Shown here: positions 10,803-19,439 of the stretch, piece after piece
Numbering within the stretch: the stretch's first letter is position 1
How the letters are laid out: the number at the start of each line of letters is the position of its first letter
Source of the DNA: Nitratidesulfovibrio sp. SRB-5
GTDB lineage: Bacteria; Desulfobacterota; Desulfovibrionia; Desulfovibrionales; Desulfovibrionaceae
Assembly (NCBI RefSeq): GCF_019931275.1
Contig: NZ_JAIOTY010000001.1
Span: 806,001 to 870,000, forward strand
DNA: 64,000 bases
Reading direction: 5' to 3'
The notes under the pieces: model-generated
What the model was told of the DNA's origin: nothing
The model's database searches: none
Seen by the model: the letters and a program-made list of their open reading frames with translations, nothing else
Position numbers and translations under genes: made by a program

Positions 10803-12578
10803 CTAATCATCCTGGTCCAGCATGGACGAGAAGAACGTCAGCTCTTCCGGGAAGCGGTTGTAAATCGTTTCCTTCACCATGCGGTTGATCGTGGAGACGG
10901 TGGACGCACTCAGCACGTCGCGCAAGAGTTCCTTGCACTCTTCCATGTTGGTGCGCCGCAGAATGTGCTTGATGCCCGGTATGGCCTGCGGGGCGATGGA
11001 AATGGCGTCTATCTGCATGCCCAGCAGGATGGGCAGGCAGTACGGGTCTGACGCCACTTCGCCGCACACGCACACCGATATGCCCATGCGGTGGGCAGAA
11101 TCCACCACGTACTTGATGGACCGCACGATGGCCGGGTGCAGCGGCTGGTACAGGTACGAGACGTGCTTGTTGCCCCGGTCGATGCCCAGCGAATACTGGA
11201 TCAGGTCGTTGGTGCCGATGCTGAAGAAGTCCACTTCCTGCGCCAGCGCCTCGGAAATCATCACGGCGGACGGCAGCTCCACCATGATGCCCACGGGCAT
11301 GTCCGGGTCGTAGGGCAGGCCCGCCGCGTCCAGTTCTGCCCGCACCTCGTTCAGGATGTGCTTGGCCTGCCGCAGTTCGTGCAGCCCCGAGATCATGGGG
11401 AACAGCAGCGAGGCGGAGCCGTGCGCGCTGGCCCGCAGGATGGCCCGCAACTGCCGCCGGAACACGTCCTGATGGCGCAGGCAGAAACGGATGGCCCGCA
11501 GCCCCAGGGCCGGGTTGGGCTCTTCCAACTGGCTCTGCTCGGACAGCATCTTGTCCGCGCCCACGTCCAGCGTGCGGAACACCACCCGCCGGGGCGAAAG
11601 CAGCCCGGCAAGCTGGGAATACTCGTCGTACAGTTCTTCCTCGGTGGGCGAGGTGCGGCGGTTCAGGAAGGCGTATTCGGTGCGGTACAGGCCCACGCCG
11701 TCGCCGCCGCCGTCCAGCACCTGGGGCACTTCCTCCACCAGTTCTATGTTGGCCTGCACGTCGATGCGGTAGCCGTCCAGGGTTTCCGCGGGCAGGGTGG
11801 ACTGGCGGCGGATGGACTTCTGATAGTTTTCGAACTGGTACTTGAGGTCGGTGTAGTCGGCCAGTTCCGTCTCGTCCGGGTCCACCACGATGAGGCCGCG
11901 CAGGGCGTCCACGATGACCAGGTCGCCGTCGGCCACGGATTCTTCCAGCGACGAGACGCCGACCACGGCGGGAATCTGCAGGCTGCGCGCCAGAATGCCG
12001 GTGTGCGAGGTCTTGCCGCCCTCCGCCGTGGCGAAGGACATGATCTTGACCGTGGGCAGGCCCATGGCGTCCGCCGGGGTCAGGTCGTGGGCCATGAGCA
12101 CGATGCGCTCGTCCGGGGTGCGCAGCGGTTCGGCGTGGCGGCCCACCAGGCGGGTCTGGATGCGTTCGGCCACGGCGCGCACATCCTGCACGCGTTCACG
12201 GATGTACGGGTCCTCGATGGCCGAGAACGCGGCGGCAATGGCCTCCACAGCCTGGTCCAGCGCCCATTCGGCGCAGATGTGATGGTCGCGGATGCGCTGC
12301 GAGGCGGCGCGGATAAGCTTGGGATCCTGGCAGATCATCATGTGCGAATTGATGATCGCGGCGTGGTCGCGCAGTTCGGCGGGCACGTTGTCGCGGGCGC
12401 GGGCAAGGTCGTCGCGCACGTCGCTGGCGGCCTGCTCCAGGCGGGCCACCTCCGAATCCGCCGCGCCGGGCGGAATGATTTCGAACGAGACGCTTCTGCG
12501 GCGGCGGTTGGTGAAGAACGCCTTGCCGATGGAAACGCCCGCCGAAACGGCTATGCCTTGCAGGATCTCGCGCGCCAC
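10803..12578 (-). CDS. ptsI: Phosphoenolpyruvate-protein phosphotransferase (PTS enzyme I)
   Basis: A 591-residue enzyme I, the normal length. It takes the phosphate from PEP onto its own histidine and passes it to HPr. The N-terminal domain carries the active-site block GGKTSHTGILARSLQIPAVVG, with His as the phosphorylated residue. The PEP-binding TIM barrel shows GLYRTEYAFLNR, FRTLDVGADK, NPALGLRAIRF, FFSIGTNDLIQYSLGIDR and a VCVCGEVASDP cysteine block. It follows the HPr gene by 3 bp in a ptsH-ptsI unit, with a IID-type gene just upstream. Confidence 0.96.
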   Translation of the reverse strand: MAREILQGIAVSAGVSIGKAFFTNRRRRSVSFEIIPPGAADSEVARLEQAASDVRDDLARARDNVPAELRDHAAIINSHMMICQDPKLIRAASQRIRDHHICAEWALDQAVEAIAAAFSAIEDPYIRERVQDVRAVAERIQTRLVGRHAEPLRTPDERIVLMAHDLTPADAMGLPTVKIMSFATAEGGKTSHTGILARSLQIPAVVGVSSLEESVADGDLVIVDALRGLIVVDPDETELADYTDLKYQFENYQKSIRRQSTLPAETLDGYRIDVQANIELVEEVPQVLDGGGDGVGLYRTEYAFLNRRTSPTEEELYDEYSQLAGLLSPRRVVFRTLDVGADKMLSEQSQLEEPNPALGLRAIRFCLRHQDVFRRQLRAILRASAHGSASLLFPMISGLHELRQAKHILNEVRAELDAAGLPYDPDMPVGIMVELPSAVMISEALAQEVDFFSIGTNDLIQYSLGIDRGNKHVSYLYQPLHPAIVRSIKYVVDSAHRMGISVCVCGEVASDPYCLPILLGMQIDAISIAPQAIPGIKHILRRTNMEECKELLRDVLSASTVSTINRMVKETIYNRFPEELTFFSSMLDQDD

Positions 12579-12581
12579 CGG

Positions 12582-12878
12582 CTACTCCTCTCGAAAACGG
12601 TTGCGGAACAGGGCGGAAAGGTGCTCCAGCGCGTGTCGCGCATCGGCCCCCACCCCGCGCAAGGTAAGGTGCGTACCCTTGGCGGCGGCCAGGGACAGGA
12701 TGTCCAGAATGCTCTTGGCGTCCACTTCCATGCCGTCCATGGCAAGAAAGAGCTCCGCGCCGAACTTCTGCGCTTCCTGGGCCAGGCGGGCGGCCGGTCT
12801 GGCGTGCAGGCCCTGGTCGTTGGCCACGCACACCGTCACGGTAAGTCCTTCCTGCGTCTCTTCGATGGGTTCCTGCAC
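12582..12878 (-). CDS. ptsH: Phosphocarrier protein HPr
   Basis: A 98-residue HPr with an 11-residue N-terminal extension. The active histidine lies in NDQGLHARPAARLAQ, and the regulatory-type serine is in DAKSILDILSLAAAKG. It shuttles phosphate from enzyme I to EIIA components or to regulatory targets. The start is a GTG at 12878, supported by AGGA 8 nt upstream. The gene lies between the IID gene and ptsI and is clearly co-transcribed with both. Confidence 0.95.
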   Translation of the reverse strand: MQEPIEETQEGLTVTVCVANDQGLHARPAARLAQEAQKFGAELFLAMDGMEVDAKSILDILSLAAAKGTHLTLRGVGADARHALEHLSALFRNRFREE

Positions 12879-12932
12879 GTCGTGTATCCTGTAGGCTATG
12901 GCGTCGGTATGGTTCGTGATGCGGGCGACTGG

Positions 12933-13712
12933 CTAAAAACCCCAGGGCAAGGGCATCCAATCATCGGCCCACGGCAGGGCGAAGGCTGCTGCGGTAGCGC
13001 AGACGGCCAGAAAGATTCGCGAAACATGAAAGCGGCCAATCAGCCACGAGGCCAGCATGAGCAGCAGCGCGGACAGCGTCCAGCGCGAGGCATGCTGGTG
13101 GTGCGGCCAGATCAGCCACAACAGGCTCGCCAGCACCACGGCGTTGCACAGCTTCAGCTTTTCGCCCCAGTTGATGAGGTCCCACTGCTTCAGCCGTTGC
13201 AGCACCTTCAGCCCTTCGCGCAGGCCCGCAGCAAAGGTGAACAGCTTGAACACCTGCAACGAGACGAACAGCATCAGGCTCCACAGGAAGGCCGCGCCGT
13301 TGTTGCCCGAAACCACCAGCGCGCAGGTGGTCAGCGACCAGAACACCAGCATGCTGCCGCCGAACACCGAATCGCCGATGGCCGACAGGGTGTACACGGT
13401 GGTGTCCTTCAGGCTGCGCAGCACCTCTGCCGGAAAGGTGCCGCGCGCGATGCGCGCCTCCAGCGACAGGAACGTGCCCACCAGCAGCGGGGCCCAGAAC
13501 GGATGCGTATTGAAATGACGCAGGTAGCGCTTGCGCGCCTCTCGGCGGGCGCGCGGGTCCGGGTAGATGGCGGCCAGCCCCGGTTCCATGGCGAACACGA
13601 TGCCGATGTTCTGGTGCCCGCGCGTGTTGAACGCCGCGCCCACGAGATACGACCGCAGAAAGCACAGCAGCAGCGTCTTGGCGTCGGGCATGGCGTTGGC
13701 GGAAGTGGGCAT
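12933..13712 (-). CDS. PTS mannose/fructose/sorbose-family IID component
   Basis: A protein of about 259 residues with the IID signature: the N-terminal LLCFLRSYLVGAAFNTRGHQNIG, the soluble part (ARKRYLRHFNTHPFWAPLLVG), GDSVFGGSMLVFW, and a hydrophobic C-terminus with several membrane segments. IID normally pairs with IIC to form a sugar-transporting membrane complex. No IIC, IIB or IIA gene is next to it here, so partners must be elsewhere or missing. I set the start at the ATG at 13712; an in-frame TTG at 13727 and an ATG at 13691 are alternatives. HPr follows after 54 nt. Confidence 0.85.
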   Translation of the reverse strand: MPTSANAMPDAKTLLLCFLRSYLVGAAFNTRGHQNIGIVFAMEPGLAAIYPDPRARREARKRYLRHFNTHPFWAPLLVGTFLSLEARIARGTFPAEVLRSLKDTTVYTLSAIGDSVFGGSMLVFWSLTTCALVVSGNNGAAFLWSLMLFVSLQVFKLFTFAAGLREGLKVLQRLKQWDLINWGEKLKLCNAVVLASLLWLIWPHHQHASRWTLSALLLMLASWLIGRFHVSRIFLAVCATAAAFALPWADDWMPLPWGF

Positions 13713-13796
13713 GGAGCACCGTGGCAAGGACGTTGTGGTGTTGAGAGCCTGTCTGCCTGCTTGGCCTGTCTGGCCCGCCTGCCGGACGGATTCGTC

Positions 13797-13841
13797 TGGC
13801 CTGTCTGGCCTGTCTGGCCGGACTGGCCGGACTGGCCGGGG
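13797..13841. repeat. 9-bp tandem repeat (TGGCCTGTC / TGGCCGGAC)
   Basis: Five 9-bp units form two sub-types, with two further degenerate units at 13762-13779, in the spacer between rsmI and the IID gene. The same 9-bp periodicity recurs inside several genes of this window. Confidence 0.85.
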
Positions 13842-13866
13842 CCGGGATGCGCGCCGGGGAATATTC

Positions 13867-14706
13867 CTAGCGCGCGTCCTGCATCAGCTTGTAGATATCC
13901 TTCACCGTCCAGCCCCGGGTTGCCTCGTGCACCCTGCGGGCCAGTTCGCGCGGTTTCTCGTCGGGGGCCGCCCTGGCCTCGTCGGCCAGCAGGGCCAGCA
14001 CCTCTGCGCGCGGGGTGGCGGTCACGGATTCCGGAGGACCAATGACTACCGTGATTTCTCCAAGTAATTCACGCGTCAGCTGCGCCCTGTCTTCCAACCT
14101 TAGAAGGATAAACTCCTCGTGAGGCTTGGTCAATTCCCGAGCGATGCAGCACTCGCGCGGGCCCAGAACGGCGTGGGCGGCGTCCAGCGTATCGGCCAGT
14201 CTGTCCTTGCGTTCGAAAAAGACCAGGGTGGTGCGCACGTTGGCGTATTCAGCGAACAGCTTTTCCACGTCAGAGCGCTTGCGCGGCGGAAAGCCCAGAA
14301 AGGTGAACGGCTGCGGGGCAATGCCGCTGCCCGCCAGCGCAGTAATGGGGGCCGAGGGGCCGGGCAGCACCGAAACGTCGATGCCCTCTGCCCGGCAGGC
14401 GCGCACCAGCCGAAAGCCGGGGTCGGCCATCAGGGGCATGCCCGCGTCGGAAATGAGCGCGATGTGGGCCCCGGCGCGCAGTTCGTCGAGGATGCGCGGC
14501 AGGCGCTCTTCCTCGTTGTGGTCGTGAAAGCTCATGAACCGCTGGGCGGTCAGGCCGCACCGGGCAAACAGCTGCCCGGCACGCCGGGTGTCTTCCGCCA
14601 GCACCAGCGCGGCTTCGGTCAGCACCTCGCGGGCGCGGGGCGAAAGGTCACCAGGGTTGCCAAGCGGCGTCGCCACCACCCAGAGACGCGGTGAGGTCGA
14701 AGGCAT
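13867..14706 (-). CDS. rsmI: 16S rRNA (cytidine-2'-O-)methyltransferase RsmI
   Basis: A 279-residue RsmI of the tetrapyrrole-methylase fold, which methylates the 2'-O of C1402 in 16S rRNA. Motifs: [18 protein letters not shown] at the N-terminus, ALVLAEDTRRAGQL, FHDHNEEERLP, ALISDAGMPLMADPGFRLVR, VLPGPSAPITALAGSG, FTFLGFPPRK, and a C-terminal helical region. The start overlaps the 3' end of yraN by 59 bp, and no later Met would preserve the SAM-binding N-terminus, so the overlap is real. It is the last gene of the ffh-to-rsmI cluster. Confidence 0.95.
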   Translation of the reverse strand: MPSTSPRLWVVATPLGNPGDLSPRAREVLTEAALVLAEDTRRAGQLFARCGLTAQRFMSFHDHNEEERLPRILDELRAGAHIALISDAGMPLMADPGFRLVRACRAEGIDVSVLPGPSAPITALAGSGIAPQPFTFLGFPPRKRSDVEKLFAEYANVRTTLVFFERKDRLADTLDAAHAVLGPRECCIARELTKPHEEFILLRLEDRAQLTRELLGEITVVIGPPESVTATPRAEVLALLADEARAAPDEKPRELARRVHEATRGWTVKDIYKLMQDAR

Positions 14707-15088
14707 GGGGGTAGTGCTCCAGCGTCAGGGTTGCCCCGTCGTGCACCACGCACACGAGGTCGAAACGGCATGGCCTGTCCCAGCAGTCGTGGGCGGCCAG
14801 ATACTGCCGGGCGGCGCGCACCAGCTTGCCGCGCTTGGCCGGGGTCAGCGCCTCGTCCGGGCGGGCGGGACCGCTGGCGGCGCGGGTTTTTACTTCCACG
14901 AACACCAGAGTGCCCCGGTCGTCGCAGACGATGTCCAGTTCAAGGCCGCCGTGCCGCCAGTTGCGGGCCAGCACCCGCAGGCCGCGTTGGGCCAGCAGCC
15001 GGGCCGCCGCCTCTTCGCCCCGCGCCCCGATGGCTGCATTGCCGGTGGCGGATGGTGTGGTCGGGGGGGCGGCGCGGGGCGGCGTCAC
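14648..15088 (-). CDS. UPF0102 family YraN-like endonuclease-fold protein
   Basis: A 146-residue protein of the UPF0102 (YraN) family, which has a restriction-endonuclease-like fold and unknown cellular role. The core shows [42 protein letters not shown] (the D..E.K catalytic-type pattern) and the C-terminal FDLVCV. I chose a GTG at 15088 that overlaps the rnhB stop (GTGA), giving a 20-residue Pro/Ala-rich lead-in before the conserved core. Coupling to rnhB is common in this family. Confidence 0.85.
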   Translation of the reverse strand: MTPPRAAPPTTPSATGNAAIGARGEEAAARLLAQRGLRVLARNWRHGGLELDIVCDDRGTLVFVEVKTRAASGPARPDEALTPAKRGKLVRAARQYLAAHDCWDRPCRFDLVCVVHDGATLTLEHYPHAFDLTASLGGGDAAWQPW

Positions 15089-16053
15089 AGCAGGGTACCC
15101 TGCGTCTGGGGCGGTTCTGGCCGCACCCCGCGAAAGGTGGCCCGGTGTTGCGGGCAGGGGCCGTGTTCGGCAATGGCCGCCATGTGCTCCGCCGTGCCGT
15201 AGCCCTTGTGCACGGCCAGGCCGTAGTGGGGAAAACGGCGGTCCAGTGCGGTCATGAGCTGGTCGCGAAACGTCTTGGCCAGGATGGATGCGGCGGACAC
15301 CGCCGGAACCAGCGCATCGCCCCCCACCACGGCGCGCTGCACGGGCGCGGGAAACGGGATGGCAGGGGCGGCCTGATCCGAATGGACCGTATGGACCGAA
15401 CGGATTGAACTGATCGGATAGTCTGAACCGATCGGTCTGATCGGACGGGCCGGGCAGGGCGGCTGCCCCGCGAACACGGCGGCGGGGATGATCTTGTCCC
15501 CGTCGACGATCAACGGAACATCGGACAGGTCGAATTTTCCAGACACACTGGGCAGGCCATGCAGATCGGGCAGGAGCGCCGGAGCCCGGTCGGGGCCGTT
15601 CGCCGCATTCCGTGCCGCGTGGCCGGGGCGCAGGAAGCGCACGGCGCGCCACATGGCGTGGAAGGTGGCCTGCAGGATGTTGATGCGCTCGATGTCGCGC
15701 GGCCAGACCACGCCCAGGCCCCAGGCCACGGCGTGCTGGCGGATGCACGGGGCCAGGGCCTCGCGTTTGGCGGCGGTGAGCTTCTTGGAATCGGTCAGCC
15801 CGGCAAGGTCGGGCAACAGGGCGACCAGCGCGGCGGCGTCGGCGTGGGGCGGCAGGATGACGGCGGCGGCAACTACCGGCCCGGCAAGGCAGCCGCGCCC
15901 GGCCTCGTCTATGCCAATGTATGGCGTGGACGGGTGTGGGGGGGCCATATCCGCAAGCAGGCCCTGAAGCATGCCGGGCGCACCGGATACACCGCTTCTG
16001 CCACGCGTGGAACGCGCGCTGGGGGCGCTGGCGCGGCGAGCGGGCGGTGACAT
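15085..16053 (-). CDS. rnhB: Ribonuclease HII with a repeat-encoded insertion
   Basis: A 322-residue RNase HII that removes ribonucleotides and RNA from DNA hybrids. The catalytic DEG motif is in [56 protein letters not shown] and [15 protein letters not shown] follow. Typical bacterial RNase HII is 190-260 residues. The excess comes from an N-terminal Arg/Pro-rich extension and from a stretch of about 35 residues after VDGDKIIP containing [15 protein letters not shown], encoded by the 9-bp repeats at 15374-15454. The start at 16053 is chosen for its strong AGGAGG; ATGs at 15972 and 15948 are alternatives. Confidence 0.92.
   Translation of the reverse strand: MSPPARRASAPSARSTRGRSGVSGAPGMLQGLLADMAPPHPSTPYIGIDEAGRGCLAGPVVAAAVILPPHADAAALVALLPDLAGLTDSKKLTAAKREALAPCIRQHAVAWGLGVVWPRDIERINILQATFHAMWRAVRFLRPGHAARNAANGPDRAPALLPDLHGLPSVSGKFDLSDVPLIVDGDKIIPAAVFAGQPPCPARPIRPIGSDYPISSIRSVHTVHSDQAAPAIPFPAPVQRAVVGGDALVPAVSAASILAKTFRDQLMTALDRRFPHYGLAVHKGYGTAEHMAAIAEHGPCPQHRATFRGVRPEPPQTQGTLL
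15374..15454. repeat. Degenerate 9-bp tandem repeat inside rnhB
   Basis: About nine imperfect units resembling TGATCGGAC/TGGACCGAA. They encode an in-frame loop with alternating Ile, Arg, Pro and Ser that lies outside the catalytic motifs. Confidence 0.75.
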
Positions 16054-16197
16054 GCGGCCTCCTGCGGATGACGGAACAGGTGGAGCGGGCCGAAACGGAA
16101 GGCAGGGTGCGTGGCCGGAGGGTGGATGCGTCCGGCCCGGCGTGGCTGGGCGTTCGCAGCGCATCACGCGGACTGGATGACAGGTGCCGCGCCAACG

Positions 16198-16232
16198 AAA
16201 AAAGGGGGGACCGGCGTGCCGGACCCCCCTTG
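16198..16232 (-). terminator. Intrinsic terminator of rplS
   Basis: A 14-bp GC-rich stem with a single A/A mismatch (16202-16215 with 16218-16231) lies 17 nt past the rplS stop and is followed by a run of T on the minus strand. Confidence 0.85.
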
Positions 16233-16248
16233 CATGAAGCAGTCTGGC

Positions 16249-16596
16249 CTAGAAGCGGTTCTTGGGCTTGATGCGCGCGGCCTTGCCCTTGAGTTCGCGC
16301 AGGTAGTACAGGCGGCTGCGGCGCACGCGGCCTTCCGTCACCATTTCCACGCGGTCGATGAAGGGAGAGTGCAGGGGGAACACGCGTTCCACGCCCACGC
16401 CGTCAGACACCTTGCGCACGGTGAACGTTGCGCCGGTGGTGCCGCGGTGGATGCGGATGACGTTGCCCTGGAACACCTGGATGCGTTCCTTTTCACCTTC
16501 CACGATGCGCAGGTGCACCTTGATGGTGTCGCCGGACTTGAACTTGGGCAGGTCGAGGCGCAGGTGTTCGCCTTCGATTTTCTTGATGATATTCAT
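16249..16596 (-). CDS. rplS: 50S ribosomal protein L19
   Basis: A 115-residue L19, full length, located at the 30S-50S interface. It begins [19 protein letters not shown], contains the block [30 protein letters not shown] and ends with the basic [26 protein letters not shown] ribosome-binding site precedes the start. It is preceded by trmD, as in most bacteria, and followed by a strong terminator, so rnhB, yraN and rsmI probably start from their own promoter. Confidence 0.98.
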   Translation of the reverse strand: MNIIKKIEGEHLRLDLPKFKSGDTIKVHLRIVEGEKERIQVFQGNVIRIHRGTTGATFTVRKVSDGVGVERVFPLHSPFIDRVEMVTEGRVRRSRLYYLRELKGKAARIKPKNRF

Positions 16597-16651
16597 GCTC
16601 GTGTCTCCCTTGGACCGGAGTTTTTCGCTATCGTGGGTTCGCCGGTTCCGC

Positions 16652-17947
16652 CTAATAGCAGTCGCCGAGAATCCTGTCCATTATGATGGCGGCGGCGGTG
16701 CGCACCGAAAGGTGGTTGTACCCGTCCATCCACCGGACGGGCCGCAGGGTGCCGTCGCACGCCGCCACAAGATGCGGCGACAAGCCGTGGCCGGTGCCGA
16801 ACAACAGCAGCACCGGGCGTTCCGCGAGGATGGACCTTACCTGACCGACGGTCGTGTCGCCCGCGCCGCGCGCACTGGTTGCCATAACCAGGGGGCGCTG
16901 GCCCGTGCGGCGGGTAATGTCGTCCACCGCTTCCTGTACCGTATCGGCGCCGCGCACCAGCCCGAGCGCCTCGCCCCTGTCGGGGTTTGCCGCCAGGCCC
17001 GGACCCTCCGTCCAGTGCCGGAGAATGCCGTCGAGCAGCCGCCGCTGGTCCTCGATGGGTGTTACGATGTAATACCCGCCAAGCCCATACGTGCAGGAAC
17101 AGCGGCCTATATCGTGAATGTCGAGGTTTGTCAAAGACACGGCCACCGATTTTTTTTCCTTGTTCAGCACCGGGTAGTGCACCAGGGCGCAATGCAAGTT
17201 GCGTCCGGCCCGTTCCACGGTCTCGGCGGCCTTGTGCCGCAGGAAGGTCATGTCGGTTTCGGTCAGCGGGGCTTCCGGCAGCAGCTCCGGGCGCAGGCGC
17301 AGGGTGGCGGCCAGCGACTGCTCGCGCCGCCATGCGGCGATGCGGCCATGGTCGCCGGAGCGCAGCACGTCGGGCACGGGCAGCCCCTCGAACACTTCCG
17401 GCCTGGTGTAGTGCGGGTATTCCAGCAGGCCGTCGGAAAAGCTTTCGTCCTCGCCCGATTCCTCCTTGCCCATGAAGCCGGGCACCAGCCGGGCCACGGC
17501 CTCGATGACGTTCAGCGCCGCCGTTTCGCCGCCGTTGAGCACGAAATCGCCCACGCAGACCGGTTCGATGTCGAACAGTTCCTCGATGCGCGCGTCGAAC
17601 CCTTCGTAGCGGCCGCACAGGATGGCCACGTGTTCTTCGCGGGCCAGTTCGCGGGCCATCTGCTGGGTGAAGCGCCGCCCGCGCGGGGCCATCATCAGGA
17701 TGCGGGCTCTGGGGGCGTCTTCACGCAGGGCGCGCAGGGTGACGGCCAGCGGTTCCGGCAGCATGACCATGCCGGGGCCGCCGCCGTAGGGGCGGTCGTC
17801 CACGGTGCGGTGCCGGTCGGTGGTGGCATCGCGCGGGTTGCGGAAGGAAAAGTCCACGGTGCCCGACTCGCGCGCCTTGGCCATGAGCCCGGCGGACAGG
17901 GGCGAGTCGAAGAATTCCGGGAACAGGGTGACCAGAGTGAAGTGCAT
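16652..17947 (-). CDS. trmD: TrmD tRNA (guanine-37-N1) methyltransferase fused to a second RNA-methyltransferase-like domain
   Basis: A 431-residue protein against about 250 for ordinary TrmD. Residues 1-250 are Trm[71 protein letters not shown] and [11 protein letters not shown]. It methylates G37 of tRNAs to prevent frameshifting. From about residue 260 there is a second alpha/beta domain with [48 protein letters not shown] and [12 protein letters not shown]. This resembles the SAM-dependent RNA methyltransferase family I know as Methyltrn_RNA_4 (SPOUT-like). Start at 17947. Confidence 0.93.
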   Translation of the reverse strand: MHFTLVTLFPEFFDSPLSAGLMAKARESGTVDFSFRNPRDATTDRHRTVDDRPYGGGPGMVMLPEPLAVTLRALREDAPRARILMMAPRGRRFTQQMARELAREEHVAILCGRYEGFDARIEELFDIEPVCVGDFVLNGGETAALNVIEAVARLVPGFMGKEESGEDESFSDGLLEYPHYTRPEVFEGLPVPDVLRSGDHGRIAAWRREQSLAATLRLRPELLPEAPLTETDMTFLRHKAAETVERAGRNLHCALVHYPVLNKEKKSVAVSLTNLDIHDIGRCSCTYGLGGYYIVTPIEDQRRLLDGILRHWTEGPGLAANPDRGEALGLVRGADTVQEAVDDITRRTGQRPLVMATSARGAGDTTVGQVRSILAERPVLLLFGTGHGLSPHLVAACDGTLRPVRWMDGYNHLSVRTAAAIIMDRILGDCY

Positions 17948-17963
17948 GGCGGCTGTCCGGGCG

Positions 17964-18596
17964 CTACGCGCCGCCCGATCCTGCTGGATTCCCGGTGCCT
18001 GCGGGCTCCCCGGCCTCGTCCGGTCCGGTGGCATCCGCATCAGGCTTGCGGGCGGCGGATTTCTCCGGCGCCTCCAGATACAGTTCCATCAGCCCCGGCG
18101 GCGGGGTGATGCGCACCTCGCGCGCGTCGAGGTCGATGGCGGCCACGAATTCCTCCACGGCAGGCAGCAGCACTTCCTTGCCGTCGGCAGTGCGGATGGA
18201 CCACACCTCCTGCCCGCCGGGCATCTGCACGTCGTCCAGGGTGCCCAGCGCCGCGCCCGTGTCGTGCAGCAGCACGCGCAGGCCCAGCAGTTCGTGCAGG
18301 TACACCTCGTCCTCGGCGGGTTCGGGCAGGCGGTCCTTGGGCACCAGCACGTGCATGCCGCGCAGGGTTTCCGCCGCGCTGCGGTCGGCGATGCCTTCGA
18401 ACAGCACCAGCGGGCGGCCCTGATGGCGCCGCACGGCAGCCACCGTGTGGGGGCGGGGCGCGCCGCGCCCCGGGCGCAGCCACAGGGTGCCGCGCAGAAG
18501 GTCGGGCGATTCGGCCCAGAAGTCCACGCCCACTTCGCCGCGCAGGCCGTGGGGTCTGCCGACGAGGCCGATTTCGATGAAGGAGTCGTCGCTCAT
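17964..18596 (-). CDS. rimM: Ribosome maturation factor RimM
   Basis: A 210-residue RimM, slightly long. It assists 30S assembly around helices 31 and 33b and binds S19. The N-terminal RimM domain shows IEIGLVGRPHGLRGEVGVDF, and the PRC-barrel domain shows DEVYLHELLGLRVL, GTLDDVQMPGGQEVW and VEEFVAAIDLDAREVRITPPPGLMELY. A disordered tail rich in Gly, Pro, Ala and Asp (about 30 residues) is added after the PRC barrel. It lies 16 bp upstream of trmD and is co-transcribed with it. Confidence 0.95.
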   Translation of the reverse strand: MSDDSFIEIGLVGRPHGLRGEVGVDFWAESPDLLRGTLWLRPGRGAPRPHTVAAVRRHQGRPLVLFEGIADRSAAETLRGMHVLVPKDRLPEPAEDEVYLHELLGLRVLLHDTGAALGTLDDVQMPGGQEVWSIRTADGKEVLLPAVEEFVAAIDLDAREVRITPPPGLMELYLEAPEKSAARKPDADATGPDEAGEPAGTGNPAGSGGA

Positions 18597-18794
18597 GTGC
18601 GCCCGTTGCGTGGATTGAAGGTGATGCCCGTGGGCGTCGGGAAAGGGCCGCAGGTAACGGCCCGCCGTGCGTGCACGGTCGCCCAAGCGACAAGAGCCCT
18701 TCGGCTTGCGCGTCCGGGCTAGTCGTTCTGATGGGCTTCTTGTCGCGTGTCCGCCCCGTCCGACCGTATCACTACGTGCCAGGGGGGCAGAAGG

Positions 18795-19028
18795 CTACTC
18801 GAGGATTTCGAGCACGGAACGCTTGCGCGCCTTGGTGGATGCCGCACCCAGAATGGTGCGCATGGCACGCGCCGTGCGGCCCTGTTTTCCGATGACCTTG
18901 CCGAGGTCTTCCTTCGCTACCTTCAGTTCGAGAACGGACGTCTGCTCGCCCTCGACCTCCGTCACATGCACGTCTTCCGGCTTGTCGACGAGGGATTTCG
19001 CGATGTATTCGACCAGATCCTTCAGCAT
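18795..19028 (-). CDS. khpA: KhpA-like KH-domain RNA-binding protein
   Basis: A 77-residue single KH-domain protein of the KhpA (YlqC) family. The GXXG loop is in [19 protein letters not shown], preceded by LKVAKED. It binds RNA, often as a heterodimer with KhpB, and in other bacteria affects cell division and small-RNA regulation. The start at 19028 is favoured by GGAGG 6 nt upstream; an ATG four codons earlier is the alternative. Its place between rpsP and rimM is the usual one. Confidence 0.93.
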   Translation of the reverse strand: MLKDLVEYIAKSLVDKPEDVHVTEVEGEQTSVLELKVAKEDLGKVIGKQGRTARAMRTILGAASTKARKRSVLEILE

Positions 19029-19111
19029 GGCCACCTCCACAGGATGTTCCGCAGGATTACAGCTTCCGGCGAGGCGCCTCCGCGACGGGATACCGGGTTA
19101 CCGGCGCCGCA

Positions 19112-19351
19112 CTATCCGGCCTGCTTCTTGAGCAGGGTACGGACGGTGTCGGTGGGCTCGGCGCCCTGATCCAGCCACTTCTGCACCTTTGCAGTGTCGA
19201 TCTTCACTTCGGCAGGATTCACCATGGGGTTGTAGAAGCCCAGGAATTCCAGCGGACGGCCATCGCGGCGCGCAGCGCTGTTGACGGCGACGATCCGGTA
19301 GAAGGCACGCTTCTTGTTGCCCATGCGGGCGAGTCTCAGCTTCACGGACAT
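19112..19351 (-). CDS. rpsP: 30S ribosomal protein S16
   Basis: A 79-residue S16. It starts [35 protein letters not shown] in the family pattern and ends with [21 protein letters not shown], the conserved C-terminal helix. It is an early-assembly protein of the 30S body. It lies between ffh and khpA; the frame is open upstream of 19351, but only this start gives the family N-terminus. Confidence 0.98.
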   Translation of the reverse strand: MSVKLRLARMGNKKRAFYRIVAVNSAARRDGRPLEFLGFYNPMVNPAEVKIDTAKVQKWLDQGAEPTDTVRTLLKKQAG

Positions 19352-19439
19352 GATTTGGTCTCCAACTAGTCTGTGTATAGTATGGTATCTCGGGAAAAGC
19401 GCAAGTGGGCGAGAATTCCCACCCGACAACTTTTCGTCC

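Noticed and set aside
11091-14045. 984-codon open frame on the plus strand across ptsI, ptsH, IID and rsmI
   Set aside because: It crosses four well-supported minus-strand genes and their spacers, so it is not a gene.
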